Source: Chloroflexota bacterium
GTDB lineage: Bacteria > Chloroflexota > Anaerolineae > 4572-78
Direction of reading: 5' to 3'
Assembly: GCA_024278015.1 (NCBI GenBank)
Contig: JAJRUC010000055.1
Span: 1-5,061, forward strand
DNA length: 5,061 nucleotides
The stretch's first letter is position 1, and every line of letters begins with the position of its first letter. Shown one piece after another: positions 1-5,061 of this stretch. The translations under genes were made by a program, and so were the position numbers. The notes under the pieces are model-generated. The model worked only from the letters and a program-made list of their open reading frames with translations. It was not told the DNA's origin and ran no database searches.

Positions 1-16
1 CCCCCGACAGCGGGGG
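1..16. repeat. GC-rich inverted repeat at the left edge
   Basis: CCCCCG (1-6) and CGGGGG (11-16) form a perfect 6-bp stem with the 4-nt loop ACAG. It is followed by a G-rich stretch (26-35) and has no T-tract, so it is not a standard intrinsic terminator on the plus strand. It could be the end of a structure belonging to whatever lies to the left, but the window edge prevents a decision. Confidence 0.4.
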
Positions 17-33
17 ACGCGAAGCGGGGAGGG

Positions 34-54
34 GGTAAAACACCGTGATTTACC
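34..54. promoter_or_regulatory. Operator-like 21-bp palindrome upstream of the TPR lipoprotein gene
   Basis: The half-sites are GGTAAAACAC and GTGATTTACC, separated by one central C. The reverse complement of the right half is GGTAAATCAC, so 9 of 10 positions match. The site ends 72 nt before the ATG at 127. An odd-length, two-fold symmetric site of this size is what dimeric helix-turn-helix regulators often bind. Between it and the start codon only weak promoter-like hexamers are seen (CTGAAA at 70-75 and TTTATT at 94-99, spacing 18), so whether it would act as repressor or activator site is open. It might instead be an RNA hairpin if transcription starts further left. The symmetry is seen directly; the regulatory role is inferred, and I cannot name the regulator. 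Confidence 0.45.
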
Positions 55-126
55 GCAACTGCGTAAGTCCTGAAACCAAAAAAAGTATGTGGCTTTATTA
101 AACCCGCACAAGGCAAGGAGGGAAGA

Positions 127-1944
127 ATGTTCAACACCCGTAAGAATACCCTGAAACCGTGGATATTGGTCATTCTGATGATTGGGGTAACGCTCTCGGC
201 TGTTGCCTGCGGCGGCAATGAACCGGAGGTGACGCTCGCTACCGGCACCCCGGCGCCAACGAAACCGGCCGCCACGCCCACGCCCGTCGATACCGATAAC
301 GCGGCGGCGCATTTGGCTACGGCAGATACATATTTTGCCGACGGTGAATACGCCAAAGCCATTATCGAACTTGAAGCAGCCATTGAACTTGAACCCGATA
401 ACGTTAAGGCCTATACCAGCCTGGCCCTGGCTTATTTTAAAAACGGCGATAATGAAAATTCCGTCGCCGCCTGGACTGACGTGATAAAACTTGACCCCGA
501 TGAGGCCGCCCCGTATTACGAACGGGGTATTTCGTATTTTAACCTCAAAAACTATGAACAGGCCATTGATGACCTGACGCAAGCCATTGACCTTGACGCT
601 ACAAACGCCGACGCTTATCGCGTGCGGGGAAAATCATACGCCTTTCTTGAAAATTACCGGCAAGCCGCGCCCGATTTTACCCAGGCCATCAACCTCGACC
701 CCACATCGGATGAAGCCTACTTCAATCGGGCGGTCTCGCTGACCAAAACAGGCAGCACTCAAGACGATTTGGCCGCCATTATTGCCGATTATGGTATGGT
801 GCTGCAAATCAGCGAAAATCCCGACCTCCGGGCGCAGGCTCAACAGACGCTGGAAACCTTTTTGCAAAACAGCAATGACCCGGCTTTGCGCCAACAAGCA
901 TCCGATGCGCTGCAAGGGAAGGTGTCTGCCGCAGACGATGTAACCGAACCGGGTTCGGAGCCGGCGCTGATGGACATTGATATTAATCGCCCCCCCGGCC
1001 ACTCGATCGGCTTTGAAAACAGCCTGCAACCGGGCGAATCGCATCGTTTTCTGTTTCTGGCTTCTCCCGGCGACACAATCGGCGCAAGCATCTCTTCAAG
1101 TTCAAATTTGCTCATCGGTATTCAAAACGCGCAAACCGGGCAAATACTGGATGTGGTCTCCAGTAACGATAACTCGCTCCTGGTGACTATTCCGGAAAAC
1201 GCGCTTTATCACGTGGTAATTGAAGATGCCGGCGGTCAGGGCGGCCATTATGTGGCCGCCTTTGAAGCCTCGCCCGCAGTCAGCTTCGCCCTGAACCCCA
1301 ACTACTTCATCATCGGCCGTCTGCCCGAAGGCGGGCTGTTGCACTACACCTACACCGCGCCCGGCGGAACCACCTTGCAGGGCAATGTCATTCCCCATCC
1401 GGATACCCCCGTTGACCTTGTGGTAAAAATTCGCGCGCTTGAAAGTCAAGAGGTATTGCTTGAATCCAACGCATCCGGCCCCGGCAAAAATGAACGGTTC
1501 ACCTTCAATGTTCCCGCCGGCGATACCGGGTTGCAAACCTTCATTATGTCCATCGAAGATGTTGACGGCAAGAGCGGCGCGTATATCCTCGCCGTCGCCG
1601 ACGATGCGCCGGTTGGAGTTGCGCCGGCTGTATCACCGGAGAGCGTTGTGCAAGCCGTTTTCGATGCCGCCAACTCCGGTGATTTTGCTTCGTTGCAGGC
1701 GTTGTGCGACCCGCAGGGTAAAAACGACGGCGATACGCAAATGATTTGCGGCCTGGCTTCAAATGAAGGTAATCAGGGAGAATTTGTTCAGGTTTTTGCC
1801 GCCGGAAAGGTAAGCGGCAAGGCCACCATCAGCGCCGACGGCGCAGAAGCGGAAGTGCCTTTCCTGTTTGGCCCGGACGGCGACCGGGAGGAAACGATGA
1901 AGCTGATTAACCGGGGCGGTCAGTGGTATTTGTTCAGCTTCTGA
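127..1944 (+). CDS. Secreted lipoprotein with TPR repeats, two PPC-like beta domains and an NTF2-like C-terminal domain
   Basis: A 605-residue surface lipoprotein of unknown specific role, probably a protein-interaction scaffold. The start is supported by AAGGAGGG at 115-122, correctly spaced before ATG. Residues 1-28 are a lipoprotein signal peptide: basic N-region (RKNTLK), hydrophobic core WILVILMIGVTL, and a lipobox ending AVAC with Cys28 as the predicted lipidated residue. Residues 29-59 are a Thr/Pro/Ala linker. Four TPRs with exact 34-residue period follow (60-93, 94-127, 128-161, 162-195), with typical endings such as ELEPDN and NLDPTS; a fifth (196-234) is degenerate. Residues about 286-380 and 385-490 resemble PPC (bacterial pre-peptidase C-terminal) beta sandwiches, each ending in a Gly-x-Tyr strand (GGHYVAAF, SGAYILAV). 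Residues 503-605 begin SPESVVQAVFDAANSGD and resemble DUF4878/NTF2-like domains; Cys527 and Cys541 could form a disulfide. The gene is convergent with the sigma factor gene and probably monocistronic. Domain names come from pattern recognition and are less certain for the beta and C-terminal parts. Confidence 0.85.
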   Translation: MFNTRKNTLKPWILVILMIGVTLSAVACGGNEPEVTLATGTPAPTKPAATPTPVDTDNAAAHLATADTYFADGEYAKAIIELEAAIELEPDNVKAYTSLALAYFKNGDNENSVAAWTDVIKLDPDEAAPYYERGISYFNLKNYEQAIDDLTQAIDLDATNADAYRVRGKSYAFLENYRQAAPDFTQAINLDPTSDEAYFNRAVSLTKTGSTQDDLAAIIADYGMVLQISENPDLRAQAQQTLETFLQNSNDPALRQQASDALQGKVSAADDVTEPGSEPALMDIDINRPPGHSIGFENSLQPGESHRFLFLASPGDTIGASISSSSNLLIGIQNAQTGQILDVVSSNDNSLLVTIPENALYHVVIEDAGGQGGHYVAAFEASPAVSFALNPNYFIIGRLPEGGLLHYTYTAPGGTTLQGNVIPHPDTPVDLVVKIRALESQEVLLESNASGPGKNERFTFNVPAGDTGLQTFIMSIEDVDGKSGAYILAVADDAPVGVAPAVSPESVVQAVFDAANSGDFASLQALCDPQGKNDGDTQMICGLASNEGNQGEFVQVFAAGKVSGKATISADGAEAEVPFLFGPDGDREETMKLINRGGQWYLFSF

Positions 1945-1954
1945 CCTCGGTTCG

Positions 1955-1983
1955 GGACAGGATTTATTGTCCACAGATGGACA
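1955..1983. repeat. Alternating GGACA / TGTCC / GGACA inverted repeats
   Basis: GGACA (1955-1959), TGTCC (1968-1972) and GGACA (1979-1983) follow directly after the lipoprotein stop codon. The central arm can pair with the left arm (8-nt loop) or the right arm (6-nt loop), but not both. The stems are only 5 bp and no T-tract follows, so this is not a convincing terminator. It may protect the 3' end of the transcript or belong to the larger palindromic element beside it. Confidence 0.3.
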
Positions 1984-2046
1984 TTATACTTTGGGTACAG
2001 CTAATCACAGATAAAAAAATTCGCATCTATCTGTGTTATCTGCGGG
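1971..2046. repeat. Degenerate intergenic palindromic element built on CACAGAT / ATCTGTG units
   Basis: CACAGATA (2006-2013) and TATCTGTG (2028-2035) form a perfect 8-bp inverted repeat around a 14-nt A/T-rich loop. An outer pair, CCACAGAT (1971-1978) and ATCTGCGG (2038-2045), is complementary with one mismatch. ATCTGTG and ATCTGCG also repeat directly. Short ATCTGYG-type units in head-to-head and tandem array are a pattern I associate with dispersed intergenic repeats in Chloroflexota and other environmental bacteria; this assignment rests on memory of that pattern. It sits between two convergent genes, a usual place for such elements, and its hairpin might contribute to transcription termination from both sides. 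Confidence 0.45.
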
Positions 2047-2052
2047 CTGTTT

Positions 2053-2080
2053 TTGCGTTGTCTGAGCGTGATTTTTTCTT
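2053..2080 (+). terminator. Weak candidate intrinsic terminator for the lipoprotein gene
   Basis: A short stem can form between TTGCGTT (2053-2059) and AGCGTGA (2065-2071) around the loop GTCTG. Three of its seven pairs are G-U wobbles. It is followed at once by six T (2072-2077) and CTT. The layout of hairpin plus T-tract is right, but the stem is weak. It lies about 110 nt past the stop codon and just before the end of the convergent sigma factor gene. Confidence 0.22.
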
Positions 2081-2111
2081 GTTCGGAATTCAGGTTTTTA
2101 GCTTGAAAGGG

Positions 2112-3110
2112 TTACATACCCACCCAAAAATCCCGTAATATCCGCAAGCGGCGCGGGTGGCGCAAGCGGCGCAATGCCTGAACCTCAAGCTGGCGGATGC
2201 GTTCCCGGTTCAACCCGAATTTTTGCCCAATCTCTTGACGGGTCAAACCGTTGCCGCTGTGCAGCCCAAATCGAAGCTGGATAATTTTTGCCTCTCTGGG
2301 ATTAAGCGTACACAAAACATCCTGCATCTTCTCCTGAAGCGACTGTTGGCTGGCCTTGTCTGTTGGAGTGGGCATTGCAGTATCCTGAAGCGTATCTTTC
2401 AAATTACGCTCATCGTCATCGCCAAACGGCTCGTCCAGCGAAAGCAGGTGCCGGTTCATGTGCAACGTGCGCCGCAACTCCCGGGGCGGCACATCCAGCG
2501 CCGCCGATAGTTCACGCATGGTGGGTTTGCGCCCGTTGGCGCTTTCAAATTCCACTGAAAATACATATATTTTACGCAGCCGGTCATTAATATGCACCGG
2601 CGCTCGAATGGTTCTGGTTTGCTCTGCCAAAGCCCGCACCACATTTTGCCTGATCCACCATGTGGCATAGGTGCTGAAGCGGAAGCCCAACCGGTAGTCA
2701 AATTTTTCGACGGCTCTGATAAGACCCAGATTGCCTTCCTGAATTAAATCTGAAAAAGGCAGGCCGCGCCTCATATATTTTTGGGCGATACTGACCACCA
2801 GGCGGGTATTGGCCTTTATCAAATGCTCCCGGGCGCGTTCTGCCCGCGCTATTGCGTCCTTCAGATTCGCCGAGTCAGGCGAACGGGGGGCAGCAGCCAA
2901 CGCCTCGGCAGCGGCCCGGCCCTGCTCAATATCCTGGGCCAACGTTAGCTCTTCCGCAAAAGAAAGCAACGGAAATTGCGTCGCCTCGGCCAGGTATATG
3001 CTCACCAGGTCATTCACCGGAATTTTGTCCATTATCGCGCCCCCCGGATGCCTGGCTACAGTCCGGCAACCTGCTCCGTTATCAGCTATAATCTTCTTTT
3101 GACTAACCAT
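2112..3110 (-). CDS. RNA polymerase sigma factor, sigma-70 family, RpoD-like group 2
   Basis: This subunit directs core RNA polymerase to promoters; at 332 residues it lacks region 1.1, as group 2 factors do. Numbering from ATG 3110: region 1.2 is about 33-66 (DLVSIYLAEATQFPLLSF); regions 2.1-2.4 are 92-161, with the core-binding and melting motif FSDLIQEGNLGLIRAVEKFD and FRFSTYATWWIRQ; region 3 is about 166-234; region 4 is 258-332, ending in the helix-turn-helix LTRQEIGQKFGLNRERIRQ (from residue 289) and RLRHP. The residues used by RpoD to read the -35 element (R, R, Q in RERIRQ) are kept, while the Thr matching E. coli sigma-70 T440 is Val158. The start is uncertain. ATG 3110 has GGGAAGGG upstream; ATG 3032 gives a 306-residue protein starting MDKIPVNDL close to region 1.2, with GGGGGG as a possible binding site. 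The 26 extra residues look unconserved and use unusual codons (ATA, GGA, AGG). A TTG at 3137 is least likely. No clear promoter is seen in the 218-nt gap upstream, so readthrough from the response regulator gene is possible. Confidence 0.93.
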   Translation of the reverse strand: MVSQKKIIADNGAGCRTVARHPGGAIMDKIPVNDLVSIYLAEATQFPLLSFAEELTLAQDIEQGRAAAEALAAAPRSPDSANLKDAIARAERAREHLIKANTRLVVSIAQKYMRRGLPFSDLIQEGNLGLIRAVEKFDYRLGFRFSTYATWWIRQNVVRALAEQTRTIRAPVHINDRLRKIYVFSVEFESANGRKPTMRELSAALDVPPRELRRTLHMNRHLLSLDEPFGDDDERNLKDTLQDTAMPTPTDKASQQSLQEKMQDVLCTLNPREAKIIQLRFGLHSGNGLTRQEIGQKFGLNRERIRQLEVQALRRLRHPRRLRILRDFWVGM

Positions 3111-3277
3111 GGACTGCCCTTCCCTGCAAAAATACAAGACCCACGGTTATCATGTCGGAATATCGACCGAAAGGTTACGCAATCGAGGGGGAAATTCAAA
3201 TTATTGCCGGATGGAGGCGTGTGGCGACGGCAGCTATGATGGAAATGATGCGGATTGGCCGAAACCGGGCCGGAAGA

Positions 3278-3301
3278 TGAAACGCGCGGCGCGATGTTTC
3301 A
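3278..3301. repeat. Inverted repeat between the response regulator and sigma factor genes
   Basis: TGAAAC (3278-3283) and GTTTCA (3296-3301) form a perfect 6-bp stem around a GC-rich interior that can extend it by a few CG pairs. On the minus strand it starts 27 nt after the response regulator stop codon and has no U-tract. It could weaken readthrough into the sigma factor gene or stabilise the upstream transcript. The rest of the gap 3111-3328 shows no promoter I would defend. Confidence 0.25.
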
Positions 3302-3328
3302 CGCCCATTGTCGGGGTATTTCGCCACC

Positions 3329-4009
3329 TTAACCGCGAATGGTGTACCCTTGCCGCCCGATGGTCTGAATAAATTGCGGTTCGGAGGGACTCTCTTCCAG
3401 TTTTTCCCGCAAATTGCGAATGTGCATGCGCACCAGGGCCGGGTCTCCCACGCCGGGGGGATAGTCCCACACATCCTCAAGCAATTTGCTGGTGGGCATC
3501 AACATACCCGGATGCTTCATCATATGGGCCAGCAAGCTGAATTCGGTGGGGGTTAAAACCACCACGCCGGTTGGCCCGGTCACTTCCCGGCTGAGAATGT
3601 TCAGGCGAACATTCCCGACCTGCAAATTCATGGCCGGTTTTGGCGGCTGAAGACGGCGCAATACGGCCCGAATCCGGATTTGCAATTCCGTCAGGTCAAA
3701 CGGCTTAATCACGTAATCATCGGCGCCGGCATCGAAGCCCTCCAGTTTATCGGAAAGCGTATCCTGCGAGGTGGCAAAAATAACCGGCACGTTCATTAAA
3801 TCCGGGTCGGCCCGCAGTTGACGGCACGTTTCAAAACCGTCCATACCGGGCATTTTTACATCCAGTACAATCAAATCCGGCTTGTGCCGGGCCGCAGCCA
3901 GCAATCCCTCCGCCCCGTTCGAGGCCAACAGCACCGTGTGTTCTATCAACCCCATTCGAAGCATATCTCTCATTTCGGGTTCATCGTCTACAACAAGTAT
4001 CTTTGCCAC
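3329..4009 (-). CDS. Two-component response regulator, OmpR/PhoB family (receiver plus winged helix)
   Basis: A 226-residue DNA-binding transcription regulator, presumably activated by phosphorylation by a histidine kinase not present here. Receiver domain, about 1-118: acidic pocket D8/D9 in ILVVDDEP, phosphoacceptor Asp50 in LIVLDVKMPGMDG, switch Thr80 in PVIFATSQ, Tyr99 and Lys102 in AGADDYVIKPF. All conserved catalytic positions are intact, so it should be phosphorylatable. Linker about 119-130 (LQPPKPAMN). Winged-helix DNA-binding domain about 130-226: LTPTEFSLLAHMMKHPG, the recognition helix VRMHIRNLREKLE (193-205) and the C-terminal wing FIQTIGRQGYTIRG. Length is typical of the family. 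The start codon is GTG at 4009, with GAGGAG (4020-4015 on the minus strand) 5 nt before it, which settles the start. The gene is divergent from the MazG fusion (104 nt between starts) and upstream of the sigma gene on the same strand. Its promoter is not evident. The regulated genes cannot be inferred. Confidence 0.95.
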   Translation of the reverse strand: MAKILVVDDEPEMRDMLRMGLIEHTVLLASNGAEGLLAAARHKPDLIVLDVKMPGMDGFETCRQLRADPDLMNVPVIFATSQDTLSDKLEGFDAGADDYVIKPFDLTELQIRIRAVLRRLQPPKPAMNLQVGNVRLNILSREVTGPTGVVVLTPTEFSLLAHMMKHPGMLMPTSKLLEDVWDYPPGVGDPALVRMHIRNLREKLEESPSEPQFIQTIGRQGYTIRG

Positions 4010-4045
4010 AAGAGCTCCTCAATACAATTTTTCACAATCATTCAA

Positions 4046-4063
4046 CCGGCTTGGCAACGCCGG
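4046..4063. promoter_or_regulatory. Inverted repeat overlapping the -35 element of the MazG-fusion promoter
   Basis: CCGGC (4046-4050) and GCCGG (4059-4063) form a perfect 5-bp inverted repeat flanking TTGGCAAC, which contains the -35 hexamer. A protein bound here would block the promoter, so it is a candidate operator in the divergent region between the response regulator and MazG-fusion genes. Short GC-rich dyads also arise by chance, so support is modest. Confidence 0.25.
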
Positions 4064-4079
4064 ACAGCAATCGTATAAT
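4051..4079 (+). promoter_or_regulatory. Sigma-70 type promoter of the MazG-fusion gene
   Basis: The -35 hexamer TTGGCA (4051-4056; 5 of 6 to TTGACA) and a perfect -10 TATAAT (4074-4079) are separated by the ideal 17 nt. Transcription would start near 4086, leaving a leader of about 28 nt that contains the ribosome binding site GGAGG (4103-4107) before ATG 4114. It is the best promoter in the window. Confidence 0.75.
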
Positions 4080-4113
4080 AACGGCTTGCACATCTTCCCT
4101 TTGGAGGCGGTAT

Positions 4114-5061
4114 ATGATTACAATTATCGGGCTGGGCCACTCCCCCTCACCCCTGTCACCCCAGGCTCGCTCAACCTTGAATTCTGTCCAAAACATTTAT
4201 TTGAAGTTAGCCAATACTCGAATTTTAACTCAAATTCCGGCTTCTGTAAAATATGTAAAGCCAATCATCCGGGCCGGCGACGGTCTGAGCGACGGTTTCC
4301 GCAATCTGGCGGCGGATTTGGTTGAAAATGCGCCCTCGGCGCTGCTGGTTTCGGGCGACCCCCGTCTGGATGATGCCGCCGTGCCGGTGATTGAATCGCT
4401 GGCGGCGGCACGGAGCGTGGCGGTGAAAATCGTCTCCGCGCCCGATGAGCTTTCCCGCACCATGAACGCGCTGAAACTTTCGCCCGCCGCCGGGTTGCAA
4501 ATTCTGGATGCGACCCTCGCGTGCAGTTTCCACCATCCCCCGCTGGAGCCGCACCGACCCGCGCTCATCACGGGGATTTATCACCAGGATTTGATTGCGC
4601 CCCTGCGCCGCGCACTGGAAACGATGTACCCCGCCGATGCCGCGCTGCAATCCATCACGCCGGACGGGGTGCAGGAAGGGTCGCCGGCGGGGTGGGATGA
4701 GGCGGCGACGGCGATTTTCCTTCCGCCCCAAAAAGAGGCGCCGGGGTTGACCAAATTTCAGGAAACGATTGCCCATTTACGCGCGCCGAGTGGTTGCCCG
4801 TGGGATAAAAAACAGACGCACCAAAGTTTGCGTCCGTATCTGCTGGAGGAAACGCACGAGGCGCTGGCGGCGCTGGATGCGGGCGATATGCCTGCGCTGG
4901 CGGAAGAGTTGGGCGATGTGCTGTTGCAGATTCTGCTGCACGCGCAAATCGGCAGTGAGGCGGGGGAGTTTCGGATGGCGGATGTGATTCGGTATATTGA
5001 TGCGAAGATTGTGCGCCGCCACCCGCACGTGTTCGGCGATGTGTCGGTGAGCAGCGCGGAG
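4114..5061 (+). CDS. mazG: Tetrapyrrole methylase-like / MazG nucleotide pyrophosphohydrolase fusion (3' end outside window)
   Basis: An open frame of 316 codons with no stop before the window edge. MazG enzymes hydrolyse (d)NTPs to the monophosphate and pyrophosphate with Mg2+, cleaning the nucleotide pool in the cytoplasm. Start ATG 4114 has GGAGG 6 nt upstream and a strong promoter before it. Residues 1 to about 205 align in outline with the SAM-dependent tetrapyrrole (corrin/porphyrin) methylase domain, as in B. subtilis YabN: MITIIGLG at the N-terminus, LLVSGDP at 77-83. However, the usual GLGPG reads GLGHS and the usual VPGHP-like loop reads VSGDP, so methylase activity is doubtful. Residues about 212 onward are a clear MazG domain: CPWD (228-231), QTHQSLRPYLLEE, the metal-binding EExxE (E245, E246, E249) and ExxD (E265, D268), HAQI, and RRHPHVFGD (301-309). 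Comparison with E. coli MazG and YabN suggests about 150 residues, including a second MazG-like half, lie beyond the edge. The first 49 codons are clearly more AT-rich than the rest. The MazG assignment is firm; the state of the methylase half is inference. Confidence 0.92.
   Translation, partial: MITIIGLGHSPSPLSPQARSTLNSVQNIYLKLANTRILTQIPASVKYVKPIIRAGDGLSDGFRNLAADLVENAPSALLVSGDPRLDDAAVPVIESLAAARSVAVKIVSAPDELSRTMNALKLSPAAGLQILDATLACSFHHPPLEPHRPALITGIYHQDLIAPLRRALETMYPADAALQSITPDGVQEGSPAGWDEAATAIFLPPQKEAPGLTKFQETIAHLRAPSGCPWDKKQTHQSLRPYLLEETHEALAALDAGDMPALAEELGDVLLQILLHAQIGSEAGEFRMADVIRYIDAKIVRRHPHVFGDVSVSSAE

Noticed and set aside
12..35. Possible G-quadruplex from the G-runs 12-16, 26-29 and 31-35
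   Set aside because: Only three runs of three or more G are present, and the first is better used in the hairpin with CCCCC; a standard four-tract quadruplex is not supported.
70..99. Promoter for the lipoprotein gene (CTGAAA, 18 nt, TTTATT)
   Set aside because: Each hexamer matches consensus at only four of six positions and the spacing is not ideal; too weak to list as a feature.
301..730. Approximate DNA repeats such as GCCATTGA-CTTGA in the lipoprotein gene
   Set aside because: They are explained by the tandem TPR protein repeats and are not an independent DNA element.
634..1044. Open frame of 136 codons on the minus strand under the TPR region
   Set aside because: Antisense to the TPR repeats, no recognisable domain and no convincing ribosome binding site.
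1102..1536. Open frame of 144 codons on the minus strand inside the lipoprotein gene
   Set aside because: It lies wholly antisense to a well-supported coding sequence with domain structure, and its translation (Gly/Val/Phe-rich, no recognisable motif) reads like a shadow frame.
3087..3092. TATAAT on the plus strand inside the sigma factor leader
   Set aside because: No acceptable -35 hexamer at 16-18 nt upstream and no plus-strand gene follows it.
3882..4325. Open frame of 147 codons on the plus strand crossing the divergent intergenic region
   Set aside because: It runs antisense through the response regulator start, across the promoter and into the MazG fusion in a different frame, with no recognisable domain.
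4225..4776. Open frame of 183 codons on the minus strand opposite the MazG fusion
   Set aside because: The translation is Arg/Gly-rich low-complexity, typical of the antisense of GC-rich coding DNA, while the plus-strand frame has the MazG motifs.

Overview
The window reads as ordinary bacterial chromosome, most likely from the Chloroflexota (class Anaerolineae or a near relative). I infer this from three things: a lipoprotein whose mature N-terminus is a Thr/Pro/Ala linker before TPR repeats, a short RpoD-like (group 2) sigma factor, and a tetrapyrrole-methylase/MazG fusion of the kind common in that phylum. No marker gene fixes the taxonomy. I see no tRNA, rRNA, CRISPR array, transposase or phage gene.

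Layout from left to right. Positions 1-126 are the upstream region of the first gene; they hold a GC-rich hairpin at the edge, a nearly perfect 21-bp dyad (34-54) that looks like an operator, and a strong ribosome binding site. Positions 127-1944 (+) encode a secreted lipoprotein with four regular 34-residue TPRs and a degenerate fifth, two PPC-like beta domains and an NTF2/DUF4878-like C-terminal domain. Positions 1945-2111 separate two convergent genes and contain nested inverted repeats, probably a degenerate dispersed palindromic element, with weak terminator potential. Positions 2112-3110 (-) encode the sigma factor. A 218-nt gap follows, then an OmpR/PhoB-type response regulator at 3329-4009 (-) with a GTG start. 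Positions 4010-4113 form a divergent intergenic region carrying the clearest promoter in the window (TTGGCA, 17 nt, TATAAT). It drives the MazG-type nucleotide pyrophosphohydrolase fusion, which starts at 4114 (+) and runs off the right edge.

Functionally, the response regulator and sigma factor lie in the same direction, with the regulator upstream, so they could form a small regulatory unit in which a phosphorylated regulator influences sigma factor supply. No histidine kinase is in view. The MazG fusion is a housekeeping nucleotide-pool enzyme whose N-terminal methylase half looks eroded. The lipoprotein is probably a cell-surface scaffold. I do not see a convincing new multi-gene system. 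The points most worth a second look are the operator-like dyad, the degenerate methylase half with its composition break, the altered promoter-recognition residue in the sigma factor, and the palindromic intergenic element.
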